Assembly: GCA_934663645.1 (NCBI GenBank)
Contig: CAKUKR010000045.1
Coordinates: 1 to 18,457, forward strand
DNA: 18,457 nucleotides
Source of the DNA: an uncultured Muribaculaceae bacterium
GTDB lineage: Bacteria > Bacteroidota > Bacteroidia > Bacteroidales > Muribaculaceae
Direction: 5' to 3'
Part shown: piece by piece, positions 6,769 through 14,015 of the stretch
Numbering within the stretch: the stretch's first letter is position 1
Layout of the letters: every line of letters starts with the position of its first letter
Program-made: the position numbers and the translations under genes
Notes under the pieces: model-generated
What the model was told of the DNA's origin: nothing
The model's input: the letters and a program-made list of their open reading frames with translations, nothing else
The model's database searches: none

Positions 6769-9700
6769 CAGTTTCATCATTAACTTGACAATCAACTGTT
6801 TTCATTTCCGTTTTGTCCTTTCTGCCGAACACCATAAGGTATCCGACTGGAAGGACTGTCAATATAAAGAACATGGAGATGAGCGCGCCGTAGCCGATGA
6901 CTGTCCCCATAGGCATCCACAGCGTGCTGCCGCCGATTATCATAGGCACAACGCCCATTGACGCTGCTGCCGAGGTGAGGAATATGGGGCGCATACGCCG
7001 GCTTGCCGAGTGCCAAATTGCATCGCGGACCGTCATGCCCTCCTTGTTATGCAGTTCCTCGGCGTAGTCATACATGATGATGCCGTTTCTCACGATGATG
7101 CCCATCAGGCATACAAGCCCCAGCACGCATGTCACGCTGAACGAGACGCCCTGAATGGCAATGCCGGCAGCTGCACTGAAGAGGGAGAACGTCATGGCGG
7201 TGAAAATGAGCAGTGAGAGGCCTATCTTGTGGAAGTGCGAGAGGAGTATGAAGAATATCATCACCGCAGCCACCACAAGGCCGGAAATCACTGCCGTCAT
7301 CTTGTCATTGTCGTCCTCATAGTCACCTCCAAGCGTCATGTCAACGCCCTGCGACAGCTGCACTTGTCCCAGCTTCTCCTGCATGCGTTCAGATGCAGAC
7401 ATGGCGTTTACGCCACGCTTCAGGTCAGCCATTACAGTGATCGTCGGAACGCCGTTGCGGCGCACTGTCTGCCCGTTTTCGACAGACGGCACTATGTCAG
7501 CGACCTGCCGCAGCGGAACAGTGTTCAAACCTCCTAAAACAGGCACACGCTCGTCGAGCAGGTTGTCGGTGGTGGAAAAGTCTGCGCGTGTGCTTTTCAG
7601 CACGACAGGGACATCCTTGTTGCCCTCCCACACATCAGCTATGCCCAGTCCGCTGCCGTAGCGCAAGGTGACAAGCGTCTCGATGTCGGTATTGTCAATA
7701 CCGAGCCGCGAGGCGGCATCCTCCTTCAGTTTGACGGTGACAGACGTGAGCGGCTCACGGAAGTCCGTGCGCACGAGTTTCATTTCGGGCATGGAGTGCA
7801 ATACGGCTTTCACCTTTTCGGCATCTGCCATGAGCGCCTCCTCGTCCTCGCCGCTCAGCCGTATCTCTATCGGGCAGTTGGGCTCGCTGTACGCCAGCTG
7901 CTTGAACTTCACAATAGCCTCTGGGAAGACATCGGCGTACTTGTCGGCATACTCATTGAGGACAGCCTCTGTGGCGTCCTCACTCTCGGTGTTGACGATG
8001 AACTGCGCGTAGTTCTTGTCTGCAATCTGCGGGGCGTATGCCGTATGGAAGCGAGGCGATGAACAGCCCAGGAACGATGTGACAGACACCACACGCTTGT
8101 CCTTGCGCAGTATTCGCTCAAGGCTGTCAGCCACCGACTGTGTCTTTGCCAGCGATGAGCCTGTCGGCAGGTATATCTCAACGGCAAACTGGTTGCGCTG
8201 CGCCTCGGGCATCATCTGCTGCGGAAGGCTCTTTATCCATACAGCTCCGCACGCTATGCCGGCTATGCCTAAAACGACCGTGGCCTTGCGGTGGTCGAAG
8301 CAGAAGGTCAACAGCCGGTCATACCATTTCTGTATCAGGTCGAGAAACGAGAACGCCTTCTTGCCTGTGCGTGGGTTCATCTTCTCTTTCAGCGGCTTGC
8401 GTATGCACCAGTACTGTATGAAGGGGACGACAAGCGACGCGACAGCGAGCGACACAATCAGCACTATGCTGATAGCCCAGGGGAACGACAGGATAAAGTC
8501 GTAGACCTGCCCGACACATACGACGAGGAACGGGAAGAATGTGATGCTTATGGCAAGCGTTGCGGTGAATACTGACTTGAAGAAGCGCGTGGCACTGTTG
8601 ACGGCCGCATTCCAGCGGTCCACGCCCTCGCCAAGCTGCTCCAGGTAATTGTCGATAATGACGATAGCGTCATCGACTATCATGCCCAGAGTGACTATGA
8701 GGGCAGCGAGGGTGACGGTATTCAGCTCGATGCCGAAAGCATAGTACAGCCCAAGCGAGGTGAATATGGTAATGGGAATGGTGGATGCTGCCACCAACGC
8801 GACACGCATCGGCAGCAGGAGCATCACTACGAGGACGACCGCCACGATTGCTATGACTATCTCATGCAGGAAGTTGATGACACTGTCCCCGACGACCTTG
8901 CTCTGGTCTGTGATGCGGCTTATGCTCACTTCCTGCGGCAGGCTCGGCTGGAACTCCTCCAACGCCTGGTCGATAGCGTTGCCCATCTCTACAACGTTCT
9001 CCCCCTTTTTCATCTCAACGCTAAGGAGCAAGCACTTCTTGCCGTTGCTCGTGATGCGGCTCTCTGCCTCGGGGTATTCGCGCTTGACCGTTGCTATGTC
9101 CTTCAGCCGGACATTCTCGCCGCCGGGGGAGCTGTAGACTATCTGCTGCTCGATGTCATATATGGAGTTGAGCGACTTTGCGACATTGACAGGCATCGTG
9201 TATCCAATGCCTCGTATCCGTCCGCCCGATGCGGCAAAGCCTTTCTTGGCAAGTGCCGTAGCCACCAGCTGGTCGTTCAGCCCGTAGTTTGCGAGGCGGT
9301 CATTGTCGAGTATCACGGAAATCTGCTCCTGCTGAAGTCCGCTCACCGTGAGCCTCCCGACGCTCGGTATGGCTCTAAGCTTGTCTTGAAGCCTGTCCAT
9401 GTAGTCCGACAGCTCACGGTATGTCTTCTCCTCGCTTTCCATAGCTACGAGCAGCGAGGAGGTGTCGCCGAAATCATCCTTGACAGCCACAGCCAGCACA
9501 TTCTTGGGCAGCTCGCCCTTGAACGTCTGCACGCCGTGCTTGAACTTGCTCCAGAACTCGTCCTTGTCATTGAGGTTGTCATTGAGCTGGACCATGATGT
9601 AGACTATGCCGTCGCGGCTCATGGAGTATGTCTTCTCCTTCTTGACCTCCTCAAAGCTGAAGATATAGTTCTCGAGCGGGCGTGTCACCTGCTCCTCCAT

Positions 9701-9886
9701 CTCCTTGGCGGTATTGCCGGGGGCGACGGCTACCACTATGCCCTGACGCACGGTGAAGTCCGGGAACTCGTTCTTCCGCATATTAGGAAGGCTGTAAATG
9801 CCGAAGGCAATCAGGCAGCACACCACCAGCACGACTATCTGCCGATAGTGCATTGCCAGCTCAACGGGGTTCATTTTCTTCTTCAT
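6755..9886 (-). CDS. RND efflux transporter, inner-membrane pump subunit
   Basis: This is a proton-driven pump of the AcrB/HAE1-like RND superfamily with 1043 residues, the usual length. The first membrane helix is at about 16-34, helices 2-6 fall at about 339-495, and helices 8-12 at about 865-1020, with two large periplasmic porter/docking loops between. Helix 4 carries the proton-relay pair Asp405-Asp406 in LGMIVDDAIVIIDNY. In helix 10 the residue matching the AcrB relay Lys is Arg933 (MGIIVRNGIIMYD). The helix-11 RMRPIFLTS motif is intact. The ATG at 9886 overlaps the adaptor stop as TGATG; a GTG one codon upstream is less likely. The C-terminus ends in an acidic cytoplasmic tail. The substrate range (drugs, bile acids, lipids) cannot be read from sequence. 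No regulator gene is adjacent. Confidence 0.95.
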   Translation of the reverse strand: MKKKMNPVELAMHYRQIVVLVVCCLIAFGIYSLPNMRKNEFPDFTVRQGIVVAVAPGNTAKEMEEQVTRPLENYIFSFEEVKKEKTYSMSRDGIVYIMVQLNDNLNDKDEFWSKFKHGVQTFKGELPKNVLAVAVKDDFGDTSSLLVAMESEEKTYRELSDYMDRLQDKLRAIPSVGRLTVSGLQQEQISVILDNDRLANYGLNDQLVATALAKKGFAASGGRIRGIGYTMPVNVAKSLNSIYDIEQQIVYSSPGGENVRLKDIATVKREYPEAESRITSNGKKCLLLSVEMKKGENVVEMGNAIDQALEEFQPSLPQEVSISRITDQSKVVGDSVINFLHEIVIAIVAVVLVVMLLLPMRVALVAASTIPITIFTSLGLYYAFGIELNTVTLAALIVTLGMIVDDAIVIIDNYLEQLGEGVDRWNAAVNSATRFFKSVFTATLAISITFFPFLVVCVGQVYDFILSFPWAISIVLIVSLAVASLVVPFIQYWCIRKPLKEKMNPRTGKKAFSFLDLIQKWYDRLLTFCFDHRKATVVLGIAGIACGAVWIKSLPQQMMPEAQRNQFAVEIYLPTGSSLAKTQSVADSLERILRKDKRVVSVTSFLGCSSPRFHTAYAPQIADKNYAQFIVNTESEDATEAVLNEYADKYADVFPEAIVKFKQLAYSEPNCPIEIRLSGEDEEALMADAEKVKAVLHSMPEMKLVRTDFREPLTSVTVKLKEDAASRLGIDNTDIETLVTLRYGSGLGIADVWEGNKDVPVVLKSTRADFSTTDNLLDERVPVLGGLNTVPLRQVADIVPSVENGQTVRRNGVPTITVMADLKRGVNAMSASERMQEKLGQVQLSQGVDMTLGGDYEDDNDKMTAVISGLVVAAVMIFFILLSHFHKIGLSLLIFTAMTFSLFSAAAGIAIQGVSFSVTCVLGLVCLMGIIVRNGIIMYDYAEELHNKEGMTVRDAIWHSASRRMRPIFLTSAAASMGVVPMIIGGSTLWMPMGTVIGYGALISMFFILTVLPVGYLMVFGRKDKTEMKTVDCQVNDETDDEN

Positions 9887-10953
9887 CACCGCTTAGCCTT
9901 TACAGTAGTGCCTGTGCACACTTTCTGCTGCCCCTCGACTATCAGCTTGTCGCCGGGCTTCAGTCCGCTTGCAATCACGACCCCATCGGCGCGGAACTCG
10001 CCGCACACCACGGTGCGCCGGACAGCCTTGCCCTTTTCGTCAACCCACACGAAGTTGCTGTTGTCGTCGCCGAGCTGGATTGCATTGGCTGGTATGACAA
10101 TCTCACGGCCTGTGTCAGTTTCCGGTTTCTGCGGCTTGGCCAGCCTCACGTCAGACACCATGCCCGGCAGCAAGTCGCGGCTTGGGCTGTCTATCCTTAT
10201 CTTGACAGCATACGAGCGCGACATGGCGTCGGCTATGACCCCCTTCTCGATTACACGCCCCTCAAACATCTTGTCGCCGAGTGCTTCGATGCGGATATTT
10301 GCGCGTTGTCCGACGCTGATGCCTGCAATCTCGCCTTCGGGCACTGATATTTTCACATTGAGGTTTCCGGTAGTCGCCAGTTTCGCCACAGGTATGCCCG
10401 GGCCTACATTCTGTCCTGGCTCGGCATACTTCTCCGAAATGACGCCGGAGCATGGGGCGTACAGGTTGCAGTCCGCGAGGTTCTTGCGTGCTATGTTCTC
10501 GGCAGCGACGGCTTCCTGCAACGCGCTCTGCGCCTCAACCCATTTGATGTCAGGCAGGCTGCCCTTGTCGTGCAGCTGCTTGTACCGCTGACAGGCATCT
10601 TCGGCCTGCGCACGTGCCGCGTGAGCCATGTCATAGCTGTTTCTCAGCGTTGACGGGTCTACCGTGGCTATCAGCTGCCCCTTGCTGACACGGTCGCCGG
10701 GCTTGACGTTCAGCTGGCGGATTGTCCCTGCCACTGCGAAACTCAGGGCTGTGCTCACATCCTCCTCCACTGTGCCGGAATACCCGTAGCTGTCAGCACC
10801 GGAATACTCATCGCCTACAGTTATCTCCTTGACAGCGACAGCGTTTGCAGCCGTACTGCCGCCCTCCTCCTTGTTGGCGCAGCTTGCAAGCGATGCCACG
10901 GATATGATTGCAAGTGCTGCGGACTTGCTGCTGAATATGTATGTCAATTTCAT
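9886..10953 (-). CDS. RND efflux periplasmic adaptor lipoprotein (MFP family)
   Basis: The 355-residue adaptor links the RND pump to the TolC-like channel. It starts with a type II signal peptide and lipobox LASC, placing the lipidated Cys at residue 25. Next come the first half of the lipoyl/biotinyl domain (GTIRQLNVKPGDRVSKGQ), a helical hairpin (about 100-165), the second lipoyl half (LYAPCSGVISEKYAEPGQNVG), a beta-barrel domain with GMVSDVRLA, and a membrane-proximal domain near VVCGEFRADGVVIASGLKPGD. The ATG at 10953 is chosen because it opens exactly at the signal peptide and lies 22 nt after a promoter -7 box; an in-frame upstream extension to 11010 would bury the signal sequence. It is the first gene of the operon and its stop overlaps the pump start. 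Confidence 0.93.
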   Translation of the reverse strand: MKLTYIFSSKSAALAIISVASLASCANKEEGGSTAANAVAVKEITVGDEYSGADSYGYSGTVEEDVSTALSFAVAGTIRQLNVKPGDRVSKGQLIATVDPSTLRNSYDMAHAARAQAEDACQRYKQLHDKGSLPDIKWVEAQSALQEAVAAENIARKNLADCNLYAPCSGVISEKYAEPGQNVGPGIPVAKLATTGNLNVKISVPEGEIAGISVGQRANIRIEALGDKMFEGRVIEKGVIADAMSRSYAVKIRIDSPSRDLLPGMVSDVRLAKPQKPETDTGREIVIPANAIQLGDDNSNFVWVDEKGKAVRRTVVCGEFRADGVVIASGLKPGDKLIVEGQQKVCTGTTVKAKR

Positions 10954-10975
10954 TGCTCCGTTGTTATTTCTGCTG

Positions 10976-10983
10976 CAAAGTAA
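10976..10983 (-). promoter_or_regulatory. likely -7 element of the efflux operon
   Basis: On the minus strand TTACTTTG differs from TAnnTTTG at one base and is followed by CAG, as in the other promoters here. It lies 22 nt before the adaptor ATG. No good TTTG sits about 19-20 bp upstream; the nearest candidate is TTTT at 11004-11007. The 108-bp gap (10954-11061) otherwise holds a short palindrome, TTCGCGAA at 11034-11041. Confidence 0.4.
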
Positions 10984-11061
10984 ATGATTTGGCGCGAATC
11001 GGGAAAACACCGGCAGGTGGAAAAATTGTCCTGTTCGCGAAATCCTGTGACAAAAGCATCA

Positions 11062-11454
11062 CTAAACATAATCCTGGATATTGTCCGCCTTGGCCGTTGT
11101 CATCATTTCAGGGTTAGCCTCCCTGTCCCGTTTCGGGAGTTTCTTGGCCACTTCGGCATAGCTATGGCGTATCATGGCGCGGATGAGGGCATCTGGCAGC
11201 GAGCCGAACATGTCTATCTGGTTCCAGTGGGTTTTGTTCATGTGCCACGCGCCTGTGATTTCAGCATGGCGGGCGCGCAGCGCGACAGCATGTTCGGGCT
11301 TGCACTTGAGGACAAACCATTGTGGGTTCTCCAAGTCCAGCATCGCGAAAATCTTGCCCTTCACACGGAATGCCAACGAGGTTTCGTCAAACGGCAGATC
11401 CTCTGTCGCCAAGGGCAGCGACAGGCAGTATTCGCGTATAGTCTCAACGTCCAT
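11062..11454 (-). CDS. MmcQ/YjbR family protein
   Basis: A 130-residue cytoplasmic protein with the full YjbR-like fold signature: an N-terminal helix (DVETIREYCLSLP), the central FRVKGKIFAMLDLE strand pair, VLKCKPEHAVALR, and the hallmark WHMNKTHWN around residues 69-77. Its length matches the family. The family is often labelled DNA-binding because of its double-wing fold, but I know of no secure general biochemical role, and nothing here adds one. It follows the FKBP gene with a 10-bp gap and is probably the last gene of the long run that starts with the DUF4290 gene. Its stop is followed by the 108-bp region carrying the efflux promoter. Confidence 0.88.
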   Translation of the reverse strand: MDVETIREYCLSLPLATEDLPFDETSLAFRVKGKIFAMLDLENPQWFVLKCKPEHAVALRARHAEITGAWHMNKTHWNQIDMFGSLPDALIRAMIRHSYAEVAKKLPKRDREANPEMMTTAKADNIQDYV

Positions 11455-11464
11455 GTCTTCTCAG

Positions 11465-11863
11465 TTATGCTATTGAAATCAGTTCGATGTCAAATATCAG
11501 CGTAGAGCCGGCAGGGATGCCGGGCTGCGCATACTTGCCGTAACCCAGTTCAGCGGGTATGTACACCTCCCAGCGGTCGCCGGCGCACATCTGCTGCACA
11601 GCAGCTACCCAGCCCCCGATAAGGTCGCGCAGCCGCATTGCCAGCGGCACGCCCCCTCGGCTGCTGTCAAACTTCTTGCCGTTTATGGTTTTGCCGGTAT
11701 AGTGGGCGGTTATGACGCTGCCCAGCGTCGGGTGCTTGCCGTCGTCCTTGCCCTCGGCTATTACCTTGTAGCATACGCCACCGGGAAGCTGATGCACGCC
11801 CTCCTCCTTTGACTTGGCTGCGAGCCATTCCCTGTTGGCTTGTGCGTACTGTCGTTTGTTCAT
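11465..11863 (-). CDS. FKBP-type peptidyl-prolyl cis-trans isomerase
   Basis: This 132-residue protein catalyses cis-trans isomerisation of Xaa-Pro bonds during folding. A short charged N-terminal segment precedes one FKBP domain (about 28-132). Binding-pocket residues of the family are visible: Tyr in AHYTG, Phe-Asp in KKFDSS, Trp in IGGWVAAV, Tyr in LGYGKYAQ, and the final LIFDIELI strand. There is no signal peptide, so it is predicted to be cytoplasmic, unlike many periplasmic FkpA-like Bacteroidetes relatives. The 80s-loop insertion seen in SlyD is absent. The gene lies 4 bp after the preceding outer-membrane-protein gene and 10 bp before the YjbR gene, which points to one transcript. Confidence 0.93.
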   Translation of the reverse strand: MNKRQYAQANREWLAAKSKEEGVHQLPGGVCYKVIAEGKDDGKHPTLGSVITAHYTGKTINGKKFDSSRGGVPLAMRLRDLIGGWVAAVQQMCAGDRWEVYIPAELGYGKYAQPGIPAGSTLIFDIELISIA

Positions 11864-11867
11864 GTCG

Positions 11868-12494
11868 TCAGAATGAATATGTCCCTGTCAACAGCACGGA
11901 GTGCGTCCTCTCGCCCTTGCAGCTCACGTCTGAATCCGAGGATTGGAAGCCGTCATAGAGGTAGAAGTTGGACTGCTTGTAAGACAAGGCTATCGAGAAG
12001 CGGTCGAAAGCCGCCTCGATGCCAGCCTCGCCGCGCCAGTAGAACCAGCGTGACTTGTATGACCCTGATGCGCCGGGTGAGAGCGTTATCCCCGGCGACG
12101 CGAACAGGTGGAAGTCGATGCCCGCGCTCTCGAGCGAGAACAGCCGGGGCGTGCGCACCACCACCGAAGGCGAGAACGTGAACCGTGCCGTGTAGTTGTT
12201 GTCGTTGTAATAATAGTAGTCGTCATACGACCCCCACGAGCTGATGATAAAGTCGGGCATCGAGCTCAACTCCATGGGCAGGCCGATTTCCACGCGCAAG
12301 CCTACGTACGGTATCGGGAAATAGGCGATGCCGAAATCAATCTCGTAGTCATTGTCACTGACGCCGAATGTCGCGGACGCTTTCCACGGCAGGTACGGCT
12401 CATCTTCATATACCGTGTCGGCCATGCAGCACGCTGATGATGCTGCGAGCGCGCCTGCAAGGCAAATCCTCTTGGCATTGATGAGCGTCGGCAT
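11868..12494 (-). CDS. small predicted outer-membrane beta-barrel protein
   Basis: I do not recognise a named family. The 208-residue product has an N-terminal export signal (about residues 1-25). Cleavage after CCMA is plausible; a lipoprotein reading at Cys22 or Cys23 is possible but the lipobox is poor. The rest alternates strand-like segments (YEIDFGIAYFPIPYVGLRVEIGL, cut here only for illustration at about 50-72; FSPSVVVRTP; FSIALSYKQS) and ends in a terminal Phe (LLTGTYSF), the classic last-strand signal of an outer-membrane barrel. A loop at about 87-101 is packed with Tyr, Asp, Asn and Ser. The calculated strand count would suit a barrel of about eight strands. It lies between the OmpA-like gene and the FKBP gene with gaps of 18 and 4 bp, suggesting an envelope role and cotranscription. 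Confidence 0.65.
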   Translation of the reverse strand: MPTLINAKRICLAGALAASSACCMADTVYEDEPYLPWKASATFGVSDNDYEIDFGIAYFPIPYVGLRVEIGLPMELSSMPDFIISSWGSYDDYYYYNDNNYTARFTFSPSVVVRTPRLFSLESAGIDFHLFASPGITLSPGASGSYKSRWFYWRGEAGIEAAFDRFSIALSYKQSNFYLYDGFQSSDSDVSCKGERTHSVLLTGTYSF

Positions 12495-12512
12495 ACCCTT
12501 ATCCGTTGATTG

Positions 12513-13172
12513 TCAGAAAGCGATACGCCCCTTCTTGGCCATTTCCACCATTTTCTCCCCCGGGACGAGGTATATCTCAAGGCGGCGGTTCTTGCTGCGG
12601 TTGTCCATTGAGATATTCGGCGTGTCCGCCAGCGGGCGCGAGTCGCTCAATGCGTACGGGAACAGGTAGTCCGTGTTGAGGCCGGGCTGCTCCTCAAACC
12701 AGTCCGTTACGGCCAGCACACGGGATTCGGTTATCTGCTGGCGGTATACCGGCGAGCCGGTGTTGTCGGTATGCATGACCAGCATCACACGCCATAAGTC
12801 CGGCTGTTTGAGGTAACGCTTCACAGGCTCGAGGTACTTGTGCGAGTCCTCACGCAGCTCGGTGCTGTTGGGGGCGAAGAGCAGCGATGCCGGTATGGTG
12901 ATGAGCAGCACCTCCTTGTTGCGCAGGTTCTCGACCGTACAGGCGTTGTCGCTCTTGCCGTATACGCCTCGCAGCAGCACGTTGCGGGCTTCCTTCTCCT
13001 GGAACTTGCGCACCAGGTCGCCGGCCTTGCCCGTGTCCGTGGAGTTGAGCATCTGTATCCACGTCAGGTCTGCCAACGCCTCGGGGTCGCTCTGCGCTCC
13101 TGCTGCGACAGGCGTCAGCGCTGCGGCCAGCGCGATGAACGCCTTAGATATTGTTCTCAAGTGATTCCTCAT
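12513..13172 (-). CDS. OmpA-family C-terminal domain protein
   Basis: The 219-residue protein starts with a signal peptide (about 1-26, ending in AAGAQ). After a short helical region (about 30-85), an OmpA/MotB-like domain covers about 90-205: SLLFAPNSTELRED opens it, MHTDNTGS carries the usual HTD, and SKNRRLEIYL has the conserved NRR whose Arg contacts diaminopimelate in related proteins. It has no N-terminal barrel, so it is probably a periplasmic peptidoglycan-binding protein rather than a porin. The ATG at 13172 is preferred over a TTG at 13193 because it opens at the signal peptide and follows AAAGGAG by 9 nt. It overlaps the preceding acidic-protein gene by 29 bp. The domain is diverged, with several loops unlike classical OmpA, so ligand binding is inferred. 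Confidence 0.85.
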   Translation of the reverse strand: MRNHLRTISKAFIALAAALTPVAAGAQSDPEALADLTWIQMLNSTDTGKAGDLVRKFQEKEARNVLLRGVYGKSDNACTVENLRNKEVLLITIPASLLFAPNSTELREDSHKYLEPVKRYLKQPDLWRVMLVMHTDNTGSPVYRQQITESRVLAVTDWFEEQPGLNTDYLFPYALSDSRPLADTPNISMDNRSKNRRLEIYLVPGEKMVEMAKKGRIAF

Positions 13173-13464
13173 ATTCCAATTCTCCTTTGACAATGTCGGC
13201 TATGTCTGCCGAGGGGATGTCGAGTTCTTCGTCCTCGCGCACCTGTGCCTTCACATAGTCGATTAGCTCATCGACGTTGAGGAGTTCCTCCTCCCCCTCG
13301 ATGTCATTGAGCGACAGCATTCCCTTGCTCTCGTAGAAGTCCCATATCAGGTCTGCCACACAGAGTATGTCGTCGTCTGAATACTTCTCCTGTCTGTTTT
13401 CGCCCAGATAGTTACGGATATATTCAACCGCATTCTCCTCGTTGTATCCTATGTCAATGCCCAT
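13144..13464 (-). CDS. small acidic protein of unknown function
   Basis: The 106-residue product is unusually acidic: about 32 Asp/Glu against about 7 Lys/Arg. It has no signal peptide or membrane segment and is predicted mostly helical (GYNEENAVEYIRNYL; DILCVADLIWDFYESKG; NVDELIDYVKAQV). I recognise no domain. Its ATG lies 4 bp after the rimM stop and its 3' end overlaps the OmpA-like gene by 29 bp, so it is almost certainly cotranscribed and translationally linked with both. Location after rimM may hint at a ribosome or RNA-related role, but that is guilt by association only. The dense coding-style packing and the fact that it fills the gap between two secure genes support it being real. 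Confidence 0.75.
   Translation of the reverse strand: MGIDIGYNEENAVEYIRNYLGENRQEKYSDDDILCVADLIWDFYESKGMLSLNDIEGEEELLNVDELIDYVKAQVREDEELDIPSADIADIVKGELEYEESLENNI
13182..13188 (-). promoter_or_regulatory. Shine-Dalgarno-like site for the OmpA-family gene
   Basis: On the minus strand AAAGGAG lies 9 nt before the ATG at 13172 and inside the acidic-protein gene. Most starts in this window have no such site, so this one helps decide the start. It also encodes Lys-Gly-Glu in the overlapping frame, so chance cannot be excluded. Confidence 0.45.
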
Positions 13465-13468
13465 AACG

Positions 13469-14008
13469 TCATAGATTGAGATTTACAATTCCCTCGGGGA
13501 GGTTCATTCTGATAACGCGGCTTTCGGTGTCAATGTTGTCTATGAAGTCCCCTGAAATCGGTATGTAGACAGTGCCTTCGGGGTTGTCAACGATGAACAG
13601 CGCGTTTTGCGTCGAGAGGTCAACGTCCTCTATTGTGCCGATTTCGCCATGGGCGGCATCGCAGACTCTGTAGCCGATGAACTCGTCGGCATAGCCCCCC
13701 TCGCCCTCTTCGTCCTCGTCCGACAGCATCTCGTAGTCGGCTGTACGGATATAGATGGCCTTGTTGACAAAGTCACGCGCCTCCGCCTCGGTGTCGATGC
13801 CTTGCAGCTTCACGAGCGAGGCTCTCGCCCCCTTGCTGCGTATGGTCTCGATGAAAAACGGCACGAATATGCCGTCCATGTCAATCACGAGTGGCGTTTC
13901 AGGGGTCAGCCCGCCAGCGTCTATGTCAAACACCGCGTTCAGCTCCCCCCGCAGCGCGTGGGTCTTGAAGAACTGCCCTGCCTCGACTATGTCCTTTGCT
14001 TCAATCAT
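13469..14008 (-). CDS. rimM: ribosome maturation factor RimM
   Basis: RimM helps assemble the head of the 30S ribosomal subunit near ribosomal protein S19. The 179-residue protein has the N-terminal RimM domain with GQFFKTHALRGEL (11-23), a form of the conserved GxxxxxHGLRGE motif, and LVKLQGIDTEAEA (65-77). The C-terminal PRC-barrel starts at DEFIGYRV (108-115) and includes YIPISGDFIDNID (148-160). A glycine/acid linker, SDEDEEGEGG (96-105), joins the two domains. The gene lies 7 bp after murA and 4 bp before the acidic-protein gene. In many bacteria rimM sits with rpsP and trmD; here it is placed with murA, which I recall as the usual Bacteroidales arrangement. Confidence 0.95.
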   Translation of the reverse strand: MIEAKDIVEAGQFFKTHALRGELNAVFDIDAGGLTPETPLVIDMDGIFVPFFIETIRSKGARASLVKLQGIDTEAEARDFVNKAIYIRTADYEMLSDEDEEGEGGYADEFIGYRVCDAAHGEIGTIEDVDLSTQNALFIVDNPEGTVYIPISGDFIDNIDTESRVIRMNLPEGIVNLNL

Positions 14009-14015
14009 ACGGCTG

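Noticed and set aside
8864..10591. Long plus-strand open frame opposite the RND pump and adaptor genes
   Set aside because: It is antisense to two securely identified genes. Its composition (His/Leu/Val/Arg rich, no domain) is what GC-rich coding DNA gives on its opposite strand.
10954..11010. N-terminal extension of the efflux adaptor to 11010
   Set aside because: It would place 19 residues before a normal lipoprotein signal peptide and would cross the likely promoter -7 element.
11020..11061. Rho-independent terminator after the YjbR-family gene
   Set aside because: There is a U-rich stretch on the minus-strand transcript, but no stable stem directly before it. Only a 4-bp pairing and a loopless TTCGCGAA palindrome were seen.
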